Assembly (NCBI GenBank): GCA_022826945.1
Contig: JAJDTY010000030.1
Location: forward strand, 1 to 48,540
Direction: 5' to 3'
From: Candidatus Binatia bacterium
GTDB lineage: Bacteria; Desulfobacterota; Binatia; Bin18
DNA: 48,540 nt
Positions 8,417 to 16,102 of this stretch are shown here, in pieces. The first letter of the stretch is position 1. Each line of letters starts with the position of its first letter. The translations under genes and the position numbers were made by a program. The notes under the pieces are model-generated. The model saw only the letters and a program-made list of their open reading frames with translations. It was not told the DNA's origin and did no database searches.

Positions 8417-9661
8417 TCACCCCGCTTGTCCGTCGCTGGCGAGCAACTCTTCCGCCACCTTATGGGCGTGGCGGATCAGCAGTTCCTGGTCCTGCACCGG
8501 ATAGTGGCTCAGGACGCCCGACTCGATCCCGCGCTGGGTGTTTTCCAGGGTGCTGCCGTCTTCCAGCCACACGTCCCGCGCCAGACATTTATTATACTCG
8601 CGCGTCACCGACTCCGCGGCAGTCGCGGGCTGTGGGAAATAGCCCCGCGCGTTCCAGGTCGAGCGATTCACCGTCTCCGGCAACATGGTATGGGCGACAA
8701 AGAGCGAGGGGCTCAGGATCACCAGATGAAAATTGGGAAAGATGTAATAAATATCAAAGAACCACTGTCTGCTGCGGGTAGGGTTGACCCCCAGCGGCCA
8801 GCCCTCCATATCCCGGCTACTGGGAAAGGTTTTGAGGCTGGTGGCGAACTGGGCCATCAGGCGTTCCATGGGCGTGCGTTGGGTATTCCGGCGATCGCCG
8901 TAGAACGACATCATGCTATGGCGACGGAAGAGTTTAGCGTCGAGGACGTGGCAGGACGGCTGCTGCTTATTCATCATCACCTTGCCGGCGAACTGCTGAT
9001 GCAGCGCTTTGCCATGATAGAATTCGAGCTGCGAGTCGCGCAGAATGCGCCAGTTGCACTTCTGCTCGGCCGTATACGACCAGCTCAGCGGCAGGCGGTC
9101 AAACGCATAGCCGCGCAGCAGGTCAACCACTTCGCCTAAATACTGGTGGAGCGTTTCCGGTGGATCGGGATCGAGATTAATAAAGATAAAGCCTTCCCAG
9201 ACATCCGTGGCGACCGGACTCAGCCCGTAGTCCCGTCTGTCAAAGTCAAAAAACATATCTTCTTCCGGCACCCCGATCAGACGGCCGTCCGCGGCATAGG
9301 TCCAGCCGTGAAAGCGGCACGTCAACCCGGCCCCACACGCGCCACGGTCGTTCCAGGCCAGCCGGTTGCCGCGATGTTTGCACACGTTGTGAAACCCGCG
9401 CACCCGACCGTCTTTGCCCCGGACGAGGAGGACCGAAGTTTTACCGACCGCAATATCCAGAACCAGATAGTCGCCCGGCTGCGGAATTTCTTCGACTTTC
9501 TTGCCCGTGCACATCCAGGTGCGGGTAAAAATTTTCTCGCGCTCCTGCTCAAAATACTCTGTGGAAAGATAGGGCGTGATGGGGAGGGGTCCGGTTCCCA
9601 GCTCTGGATGGTCGAGCGTCCAGCGTTTGCCATTGGTGTGGGTGTGTCCACGGTCTTGCAT
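8417..9661 (-). CDS. Rieske non-heme iron oxygenase alpha subunit, bridging-Glu type, copy 1
   Basis: 414 residues from the chosen start. Rieske ligands: Cys94-x-His96 (CKHRG) and Cys115-x2-His118 (CRFHGW). In the iron site the segment DSQLEFYHGKALH gives His216 and His221, with Glu213 at the position normally held by the bridging Asp. A bridging Glu is known from carnitine monooxygenase CntA-type enzymes, but the substrate here is open. The frame extends to 9712, but the ATG at 9661 has GAGGG five bases upstream in the context GAGGGATACCATG, almost the same as the leader of the paralogue at 29861 (GAGGGATTACCATG), and both then begin MQ and continue to a shared PELGTGP motif. Immediately followed by the small partner gene. 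Divergent from the ACAD-like gene at 9887. Confidence 0.94.
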   Translation of the reverse strand: MQDRGHTHTNGKRWTLDHPELGTGPLPITPYLSTEYFEQEREKIFTRTWMCTGKKVEEIPQPGDYLVLDIAVGKTSVLLVRGKDGRVRGFHNVCKHRGNRLAWNDRGACGAGLTCRFHGWTYAADGRLIGVPEEDMFFDFDRRDYGLSPVATDVWEGFIFINLDPDPPETLHQYLGEVVDLLRGYAFDRLPLSWSYTAEQKCNWRILRDSQLEFYHGKALHQQFAGKVMMNKQQPSCHVLDAKLFRRHSMMSFYGDRRNTQRTPMERLMAQFATSLKTFPSSRDMEGWPLGVNPTRSRQWFFDIYYIFPNFHLVILSPSLFVAHTMLPETVNRSTWNARGYFPQPATAAESVTREYNKCLARDVWLEDGSTLENTQRGIESGVLSHYPVQDQELLIRHAHKVAEELLASDGQAG

Positions 9662-9786
9662 GGTATCCCTCGTCGCGGTGTTGTCCTTGAATATGATGTT
9701 ATCCTGCTTCATCTTGGTCGGGAATACAATGGACGCCGCGCCGTAGGGGTCGCTTTACGGCCGAATGATTTTCGGGAGCCGTTGGG

Positions 9787-9816
9787 TTGACAGGCAGGCT
9801 GCTGCGGGGAGATAAA
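9787..9816 (+). promoter_or_regulatory. Possible sigma70-type promoter for the 9887 operon
   Basis: TTGACA at 9787-9792 and GATAAA at 9811-9816 are separated by 18 bp, in the divergent gap upstream of the ACAD-like gene. The -35 is a perfect consensus match, the -10 is fair. It would give a leader of roughly 65 bases with the AAAGGAGGG ribosome site at its end. Prediction by eye only. Confidence 0.35.
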
Positions 9817-9886
9817 GCCGTATGATGTAGGGTTCTTCCCCGATTCTGGACAGCCTGACCTCGTAGCTGAACAAAGGAGGGCGGCC

Positions 9887-11080
9887 ATGAATTTTCAGAT
9901 CAGCGAAGCAGGGACACGCCTCCAGCAGCGCAGCCGGCGGCTGGCAGCAGACTTCGCTACCCGAGCTGCTACGTATGATCAGGAAGCCAGCCATCCGCTG
10001 GAAAACTATGCGGCCCTGCGCCGGGAGGGATTCTACAGCCTCAACGTTCCCACCGAGATGGGAGGGGAGGGCGTCGGGCTGCTCGACTACTCCCTGGCGG
10101 CCGAGGAACTTGCCCAGGGCTGTCCGGCCACGGCTCTCTCGTTCAATATGCACCTCTCGATCATCGGCCCTCTGTTCGAGAGTCCAATCGTCCCGCCAGA
10201 CACCAAGCAGCGCTTGGCCGATTTGGTCGTCAAAGAGCAAAGGCTGATTGCCGGGAACTTCTCCGAGCCGAGGACGTCCGGACTGCTGGCCACCTACCAA
10301 CCGGCTACGCGCGCCCGGCAGGTGGCGGGCGGGTATCAGATCACGGGCAGAAAGGCGTTTGCTTCCATGTTGGAGGCGGCCGACTTCTGTGCGGTGTTGG
10401 CGCATCCCGAGGAGATCGATAAGCCGGGGGCCGCTCTCCTGCTGATGGTGCCCCGGCGGGCGGCGGGACGGCGCGTCGATGAGGTATGGGATACGCTCGG
10501 TATGCGGGCGACGCGCAGCGACTCTCTGATTCTCGAAGACTGTTTCGTGTCTCAGGACGCCGTACTCTACCAGACCGACGACATCCTGCCCTTCATCCGT
10601 AGCGGGGCGAACTGGCTGTGGGCCTCCTATACGGCGGTGTATCTGGGTGTGGCCGCCGCGGCCTACAACACCGTGCGTGAACTCGTGCAGGAACGGGTCC
10701 CGCGGGGCTATACCCAGCCGATGGCCTACCATCCGGATGTGCGCCGGCGGGTGGCGGATATGAGCGTGGACCTGGAGGCCGCCCGGCTGCTGACCTATCA
10801 CTCGGCCTGGCTCAGCGACACCCAGGGACCGACCCGGGAAACCGTGGCGGCGCTGTTCCGCGCCAAGTACCTGGTCGGCGAGGCAGGGGCGCGGATCACG
10901 CGGACGGCGCTTACGCTGGGAGGCGCCCATGCGCTCTTCAAGACCGGCCCGCTTGAGCGACTGTTCCGGGACGGCGCCGTTGGTCCGGTCCAGTTTCCGC
11001 CCAGCGATTATTGTCTGTCCAGTGTCGGCACTCTGGAACTCGGGCTCGATCCGAGCGAGATACTGCCGTCGCTCAAATAA
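9887..11080 (+). CDS. Acyl-CoA dehydrogenase family flavoprotein
   Basis: 397 residues with the acyl-CoA dehydrogenase layout: N-terminal helices with REGFYSLNVPTEMGGEG (46-62), AEELAQGCPATALSFNMHL (72-90), middle beta domain with NFSEPRTSG and GYQITGRKAFASM, and a C-terminal four-helix part with ARITRTALTLGGAHALFKTGPLERLFRDG. The typical C-terminal GT-E-type ending of true fatty acyl-CoA dehydrogenases is replaced by GPVQFPPSDYCLSSVG, so a monooxygenase or atypical dehydrogenase is possible. FAD binding is inferred from the fold. AAAGGAGGG lies just upstream of the ATG. It is followed 13 bp later by the Asp-box propeller gene, with which it appears to form a two-gene operon. Confidence 0.88.
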   Translation: MNFQISEAGTRLQQRSRRLAADFATRAATYDQEASHPLENYAALRREGFYSLNVPTEMGGEGVGLLDYSLAAEELAQGCPATALSFNMHLSIIGPLFESPIVPPDTKQRLADLVVKEQRLIAGNFSEPRTSGLLATYQPATRARQVAGGYQITGRKAFASMLEAADFCAVLAHPEEIDKPGAALLLMVPRRAAGRRVDEVWDTLGMRATRSDSLILEDCFVSQDAVLYQTDDILPFIRSGANWLWASYTAVYLGVAAAAYNTVRELVQERVPRGYTQPMAYHPDVRRRVADMSVDLEAARLLTYHSAWLSDTQGPTRETVAALFRAKYLVGEAGARITRTALTLGGAHALFKTGPLERLFRDGAVGPVQFPPSDYCLSSVGTLELGLDPSEILPSLK

Positions 11081-11093
11081 GGAGGAAGAGGCC

Positions 11094-12161
11094 ATGGACA
11101 ACGGGACATCTTATATTTTCGCCGGTTTGGCCGGTGACACCAGCCCAGGCATCGAATGGGTGGAAAAACATATGGGCATCAAGCTGGTTGTTAAAAGCGG
11201 TTTGTATCGGAGTGTGTTCGGGCAGGGAGACTGGGAGCCGCTCACAAAAGGTCTGCCGGACGCCCCCGAGGTCCGCGCTATCACCATCCATCCCCACCGG
11301 CCCGAGGTGGTCTACGTCGCCACCCAAGACGGCCCGTACCGCAGCGATGATCACGGCGACCACTGGGAGAAGGTCGTGATCCCTGACCACGGTCTGCCCA
11401 TGTGGTCGTTATTATTCCATCCGGCCGACCCGCGGGTCATGTTTGCCGGCTACGAGTCTGCGGAGATATACCGCAGCGACGACGCCGGAGAGCGCTGGCA
11501 CCAGCTCCCGGTGAGCGTCCGCTTCCCCGATGTGACCATGCCCCCTCAGGGCATACCGGCCAAGCGGGTGCTGATGATGTCCGGCAGCATTGCCGACCAG
11601 GACGAGCTGTACGCCTCCCTGGAGGTCGGCGGACTGCTCCGGTCTTTGGACGGGGGGGAACACTGGGAGAACCTCAGCCACGGCCAATACCTCACCGACG
11701 ATACCGTGGACATGCACGGCGTGCTGGCCAGCCGCCTGACCCCGGGAACGGTTACGGCCATCTGTCGCGTCGGCATGTTTCGCAGCATCGACCGGGGCGA
11801 CCACTGGCAGCGCGTGCCCATCGAGCCGCTGAACGAAAAGGGGACCACTTATTGCCGCTGCCTGCGTGAGGTGCCGGGCATGCCCACCAAGCTGTGGCTG
11901 TCCGGCGGGGGCGATTTCGAGAGTAACGTCGGTGGCCTGTTCCACAGCGAGGACGGCGGCCTGAGCTGGGAGCGGGTGGATATAGGCCACGAGGTCAACA
12001 GCACCCTCTTCGCCATGTCCATCGACCAACGCCATACCGATCGCATGGTCTGCGCCAGCAAAAAGGGCCAGGTGTTTGCCAGCGCTGACGCCGGGGCGAC
12101 CTGGAGTGCACATGCGCTGCCGTCTGATGCCGATCAGGTCTACTGCGTGGCCACCGGCTAG
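11094..12161 (+). CDS. Asp-box (BNR/sortilin-like) beta-propeller protein, no signal peptide
   Basis: 355 residues from the ATG that has AAGGAGGAAGAGG upstream (the frame is open further, to 10929, but only inside the preceding gene). Six regular Asp-box motifs are visible: YRSDDHGDHW (82-91), YRSDDAGERW (126-135), LRSLDGGEHW (182-191), FRSIDRGDHW (229-238), FHSEDGGLSW (283-292) and FASADAGATW (328-337), plus a degenerate one at about 37-47, so a six- or seven-bladed propeller is expected. Asp-boxes occur in sialidases, sortilin and Ycf48-like assembly factors; the catalytic Arg/Tyr set of sialidases is not apparent. There is no signal sequence, so it is probably cytosolic, unlike many relatives. 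Operon partner of the ACAD-like flavoprotein; role unknown, perhaps a lactonase-like hydrolase or scaffold. Confidence 0.85.
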   Translation: MDNGTSYIFAGLAGDTSPGIEWVEKHMGIKLVVKSGLYRSVFGQGDWEPLTKGLPDAPEVRAITIHPHRPEVVYVATQDGPYRSDDHGDHWEKVVIPDHGLPMWSLLFHPADPRVMFAGYESAEIYRSDDAGERWHQLPVSVRFPDVTMPPQGIPAKRVLMMSGSIADQDELYASLEVGGLLRSLDGGEHWENLSHGQYLTDDTVDMHGVLASRLTPGTVTAICRVGMFRSIDRGDHWQRVPIEPLNEKGTTYCRCLREVPGMPTKLWLSGGGDFESNVGGLFHSEDGGLSWERVDIGHEVNSTLFAMSIDQRHTDRMVCASKKGQVFASADAGATWSAHALPSDADQVYCVATG

Positions 12162-12187
12162 AGCCGTCTGCGACTCTGTCCATAGGG

Positions 12188-12204
12188 GCGCATCCTGTAT
12201 GCGC
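12188..12204. terminator. Hairpin between convergent genes
   Basis: GCGCAT-CCTGT-ATGCGC forms a six-base-pair GC-rich stem with a five-base loop, placed in the 43 bp between the convergent stops at 12161 and 12205. No T-run follows on either strand, so it is at best a weak, perhaps bidirectional, terminator. Confidence 0.3.
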
Positions 12205-13605
12205 TCAGAGCGACGGATGACGGGTGTGCCACGGTGTTGACTGTTCGTAGATATGCCCAACCTGAAAAACCGTCGCCTCATCAAACGGCCGACCTGCTAG
12301 TTGGAAGCCAATGGGCAGCCCGTCACTACTGAAGCCGCAGGGCAGCGCAAGCGCGGGAAAGCCTGTCAGGTTGAACAACGGCGTGTAAATCGCGAAGTCT
12401 TCGGCCATCAGATACAGGCCGGGCGAATCCGACCGGATCGGGGCGGGCATCACCCCGGTCGTGGGGAGCATGAACAGGTCAACGGTCTGCAATTGTTGCA
12501 GCATCTGGGTACGGATTTGCTCCCGGACTCTCTGACATTGGAGATAGGTCGTTCCTCGCACGAGATTGCCCAGCGCAAGGATGAGCCGCAGGTCTTGGTT
12601 GTAGTCCTCGGCCTGCGTCTGCATGTCTGCCAGATGATATGCCGCAGCATCGGCGCAGGTAAGCGGCCAGAATGTTGCTTGTAGTTCGCCCAGTGTGATG
12701 GATTCCACGTCGACGATCTCAGCCCCAAGCGTTTCCATTTGCGTCACGGCGGCATGAAACGCGGCGAGAATCTCCTTCCCGCAGTTGTCTTGGAAGAGGG
12801 TGCGCGGAATGCCGAGCCGCAGGCCTGTGATATCGCGGCCCAACTTTTCACTAAAATCGGGAACGGGCACCTTGGCAGACGCCGGATCGAGGGGGTCGTA
12901 GCCCGCACAAGCCTGGAGCATGAGCGCATTATCCTGAACGGTTCGAGTCATGGGTCCCGTGTGGTCGAGATTCCACGACAGGGGGAAAACGCCCGTGCGG
13001 CTCACCCGGCCGTACGTGGCCTTCATCCCGACAATACCACAGCAGAAAGCGGGCCAGCGGATGGAGCCGCCCGTATCACTCCCCATGGCACCGTAAATCA
13101 TTCCGGCGGCCAGAGCCGCTCCTGAACCGCTGCTCGACCCGCCCGGGTCAATCTCAAGGTTCCAGGGGTTCCGGGCCGGCTGGAAATGCGAAGCCAGGGT
13201 TGGCGTCCCTGCGGCAAACTCGTAGGTTGCTAACTTTCCGAGCAGCAGCCCACCGGCCTGCTTGAGTTTCGCAACGGAAGTGCAATCCTACTCAGCCGTA
13301 TACTCTCTCCGTAACTTTGAGCCTCCGGTCGTCCGGCCTGATTCATAGATGTCTTTGACGGCCAGCGGAATGCCGTGCAGCGGGCCCCGATAGTCCCCAG
13401 CCCGGATTTGCTCTTCTGCCTCCCGAGCGGCAGCCAGCGCCTCTTCGGTAAAGACTGTGACATAGGCGTGAACCTGCGAGTCGAGCGCGGCAATGCGTTC
13501 CACCATGGCTCGGGTCAGTTCAACTGGAGACAGCTCACCGTTTTTGATGAGGTCAGCGGCCTCCGCAAGCGACATATAAGCGAATTCGGAGCGTGCGCGT
13601 GTCAT
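12205..13605 (-). pseudogene. Amidase (amidase-signature family) interrupted by one in-frame TAG
   Basis: One frame of 467 codons encodes a complete amidase-signature protein except for an amber codon at codon 106 (bases 13290-13288). Residues on both sides are collinear with the family: before it the catalytic Lys84 in PLAVKDIYESG, after it TSVAKLKQAGGLLLGKLATYEF, the PGGSSSGSG loop (cis-Ser157) and SDTGGSIR (nucleophile Ser181), spaced as in known members. The family hydrolyses amides, ureides or biuret-type bonds. The interrupted position, between EYTAE and DCTSV, commonly holds an acidic residue, so a GAG to TAG change is the simplest cause. Alternatives are a sequencing error or readthrough. 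TAG ends other genes here (5804, 12159, 40258), against general recoding. It sits three bases after its AtzG/GatC-like partner gene. Confidence 0.85.
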
Positions 13606-13608
13606 TGG

Positions 13609-13791
13609 TCAGTCCTCCACTGCCGCCTTAAAGATTAAGGCGGGTTCTGTCTCCGGTCGCACCATGCCCTGCACGACAGATTCCCATTCGAGCAGCGCGG
13701 CATAGGCCGTAGTGAGCTGCTCAAGGTCATCGTTGCCGAGTTTGATCCCCACTTCTAAAAGCTTTGCCTCGACGATTTGTCGGTGGTTCAT
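13609..13791 (-). CDS. AtzG/GatC-like small amidase-associated subunit
   Basis: 60 residues: a helical N-terminal part with GNDDLEQLTTAYAALLEWESVV, then a C-terminal tail ending ETEPALIFKAAVED. This fits the AtzG (DUF4089)/GatC pattern, in which a small subunit wraps around and stabilises an amidase-signature catalytic subunit; the EPALIF tail is the recognisable part. The family assignment is from pattern memory and is moderately sure. The gene lies three bases upstream of the amidase ATG, the expected order for such pairs. The ATG has GGAGGG upstream. If the amidase is truly inactive, this subunit would be left without a partner. Confidence 0.65.
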   Translation of the reverse strand: MNHRQIVEAKLLEVGIKLGNDDLEQLTTAYAALLEWESVVQGMVRPETEPALIFKAAVED

Positions 13792-14108
13792 CGTGTCCCT
13801 CCGTACGCTTACTTTAAGAGTGGCAGTATCTCCCGCATTCTGCCGGGTCAGCTCTGTATTTGATCAATGCAGCCTGATCTTCTGGGGGCGTTTTTCGCGA
13901 GGGGGCAAATGCAAGACCTGACCCTGAGTCCCTGAGCAATGGACAGTTGCGTTTGTGGAGAGGGGCAATCAGGAAGAACCCTCTCCCCGTGGGAGGAGGA
14001 AACAGGAGCGGAACGACTGGGGGTGGGGGAAAAGCGTGGTGAACCCCAGTGAAAATTACTTGAGTCGCGCCAGGGAGTACGTTCAGGGACCTCTCATCCG
14101 ACGGGCTG
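13792..14108. other. Intergenic region, 317 bp
   Basis: Gap between the start of the AtzG-like gene and the stop of the VOC gene, both on the minus strand. The promoter of the amidase pair should be here. I see no good promoter, only a GC-rich imperfect hairpin around 13980-13999 (CCTCTCCC facing GGGAGGAGG), and no coding frame with a ribosome site. Confidence 0.4.
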
Positions 14109-14570
14109 CTACTCCTCTCTGACCATCTGCATCAGTTCGAGGGTCGTGCCAAACGGATCCTTGCAATACACCGCCTTCGCCGTGCCATAGTTGTCGAGGG
14201 TAAAGGTGTGGGGCCGCGAGTAAAACTCTACGCCTTGATTCCGTAACGCTTCATAGGTCTTTTCAATGTCTTTCACCCAAAAGGCAATCTCCGTAATCCC
14301 GTTGTGGGTGATACCCGCATACGGCTGGCCACCCTGCTCAGCAGATTCGCTGAAGTGGAGGAGTTCAACCGGGGCGCTCTGGCGGTCGTCTTCGTTCCGC
14401 AGGAAGACCGACCGCACTTTGGTGTCAGGCTCTTGGACCAGATCACTGACTTCTTCCCCCTCGATGCGAAAATCACCAATCACCGTCAGCCCCAATACAT
14501 CCCGGTAGAAGGCAATGGCTTTCTCCATATCTGGGACTGTGATCCCTACATGTGCGATAGCTCCGAGCAT
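14109..14570 (-). CDS. VOC (glyoxalase/bleomycin resistance/dioxygenase) family metalloprotein
   Basis: 153 residues with two beta-alpha-beta-beta-beta modules: IAHVGITVPDMEKAIAFYRD at the start and NGITEIAFWVKDIEKTYEAL after residue 90. Candidate metal ligands are His7, Glu69, His89 and Glu145, the standard four-ligand VOC arrangement, so it is a plausible glyoxalase-, epimerase- or dioxygenase-like enzyme. The closing FGTTLELMQM motif is typical. The frame is open up to 14960, but the ATG at 14570 has AAAGGAGG seven bases upstream and starts at the first strand. Divergent from the amidohydrolase at 14776, with a 205 bp shared gap. Specific reaction unknown. Confidence 0.9.
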   Translation of the reverse strand: MLGAIAHVGITVPDMEKAIAFYRDVLGLTVIGDFRIEGEEVSDLVQEPDTKVRSVFLRNEDDRQSAPVELLHFSESAEQGGQPYAGITHNGITEIAFWVKDIEKTYEALRNQGVEFYSRPHTFTLDNYGTAKAVYCKDPFGTTLELMQMVREE

Positions 14571-14775
14571 ACTGGCCTCCTTTGAGTTTTGGTAGCCTGG
14601 ATTGTCCTGCCATTGGGAAGAGTTTGTCAAGCCGGCAAGCGAGAAGAAGCCATTCGCGAGTACAGTCAAGATCCTCAATCTTTCATCTTCTGGAACGTAC
14701 GCATCCATGGCATAATGGCGCATAGTTGATAGTTGGTCTGGTGGCCCAAGGCGGCCATGTAAGGAGGGCGGGCCC

Positions 14776-16053
14776 ATGTCGGACACGGTATTCACCAACG
14801 TGATGATTCTCGACGGAAGTGGGAGTGCGCCGTACTTGGGCGAGGTCCTCGTCCAGGATACGCGTATCAAGACTATCGCTGCAGGTGCCCACACCGTGGC
14901 TCGGGAGGGTGCCACCGTAGTCAACGGTGACGGCGCCACACTGATGCCAGGCTTGGTCAACTGTCACGGGCACCCGACTTATCCCAATATGGGAGCAGAC
15001 CTCTACGAGACCGGCGAGATCCCCGTGGAGGAGCATGTGCTCATCACCATGCATAACGTGAAGACCATGCTTGATCACGGTTTCACCGCCCTGGTGAACG
15101 GCTCCTCTGCCAAGGCGAGACTCGATATCGTTATCCGTAATGAGATTAACGCCGGCAAGATCCCGGGGCCACGCATGCAAGCTGCCACGCCGGAACTCAC
15201 CGTGACCGGCGGGCTGGGCGACTTGAGGCAGCTGCATATGTACCATGAAGGGTTCGCGGAGGTCCTCGACGGCCCCGAAGAGATCCGGAAATACACCCGG
15301 CTGATGATCCGTGAGGGCGTCGACGCTATTAAACTCATGATTTCGGGGGACAACTTCGTGCGAACCGGTACCGCGCAAATGACCGTGATGCAGGAGGACG
15401 AAGTGGCGGCATGCTGTAGTCTGGCGCACGCGCACAACCGGCGCGTGATCGCGCATGCGCGTACGGCTGAATCTGTCAAGATGTGCATCCGGCACGGCAT
15501 CACACTCATCTACCACGCGAATTTTTGCGACGAAGAAGCGCTTGACTTACTCGAAGCCAACAAGGGCGAGTACTTCGTCAATCCGGCCATCGGCCTCAGT
15601 TATGCCACGCTGAATCAGATGGAAGAGTACGGTGTCACTCGGGCTATGGCCGAAGTGTGGGGCTTTGAGCACGAACTGGAAAGCGCCATACACACCACGC
15701 AAGAACTCCACAGACGCGGGGTGCGCGTCTTGCCGTTTGGTGATTATGGCTTTGCCTGGAACCGGATCGGTACGGATGCGCGGGACCTCGAACACTTTGT
15801 GAATCTGATGGGATTCAGCCCGGCTGAAACGCTCATGATGGCGACCAAGTCCGGTGGTGAGTGTTTCGGTGACCAGCTTGGAATGATCAAAGAGGGCTAT
15901 CTGGCCGATCTGATCCTCGTCGATGGCAATCCCGTCGAGGATATCAGCCTGCTCCAGGACCCGGACAATCTCCTCATGATCATGAAGGACGGTGCGTTCC
16001 ATAAGGAACCACAGGTCAGACGAGCGGCCCGACTGCGTACTGCCGCCGCCTAA
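14776..16053 (+). CDS. Metal-dependent amidohydrolase (imidazolonepropionase/prolidase-like)
   Basis: 425 residues, amidohydrolase superfamily. Seen: small N-terminal beta domain (ILDGSG, VLVQDTRIKTIAAG), NCHGHP with metal ligands His64 and His66, a presumed carboxylated Lys186 in DAIKLMISG, His227 in VIAHARTAE, His247 in LIYHANF and Asp323 in PFGDYGF, then the C-terminal SGGECFGDQLGMIKEGYLADLILVDGNP that closes the small domain. This is the binuclear-zinc arrangement of subtype I. The family hydrolyses cyclic amides, dipeptides, ureides and similar C-N bonds, consistent with the other hydrolases here; substrate unknown. Start supported by AAGGAGGG. Convergent with the LLM gene ending at 16103. 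Confidence 0.9.
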   Translation: MSDTVFTNVMILDGSGSAPYLGEVLVQDTRIKTIAAGAHTVAREGATVVNGDGATLMPGLVNCHGHPTYPNMGADLYETGEIPVEEHVLITMHNVKTMLDHGFTALVNGSSAKARLDIVIRNEINAGKIPGPRMQAATPELTVTGGLGDLRQLHMYHEGFAEVLDGPEEIRKYTRLMIREGVDAIKLMISGDNFVRTGTAQMTVMQEDEVAACCSLAHAHNRRVIAHARTAESVKMCIRHGITLIYHANFCDEEALDLLEANKGEYFVNPAIGLSYATLNQMEEYGVTRAMAEVWGFEHELESAIHTTQELHRRGVRVLPFGDYGFAWNRIGTDARDLEHFVNLMGFSPAETLMMATKSGGECFGDQLGMIKEGYLADLILVDGNPVEDISLLQDPDNLLMIMKDGAFHKEPQVRRAARLRTAAA

Positions 16054-16102
16054 CCGGATCAGCATCCCGCGTCTTTGGCTTGCGCCAGGAGGAATATTGT
16101 CC

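Noticed and set aside
8192..9139. Plus-strand open frame of 315 codons over the Rieske gene
   Set aside because: Antisense to a gene with all Rieske ligands; no ribosome site and no homology pattern.
9755..11101. Long open frame of 448 codons on the minus strand
   Set aside because: Antisense shadow of the ACAD-like gene; no recognisable motifs and it crosses the divergent promoter gap.
13230..13493. Apparent frameshift bridge inside the amidase gene
   Set aside because: Translation shows the two amidase halves are in the same frame with one TAG between them; this other frame has no amidase sequence.
12205..13605. General amber recoding in this organism as explanation of the amidase TAG
   Set aside because: TAG ends other complete genes in the window (at 293, 5804, 12159 and 40258), directly after normal family C-termini.
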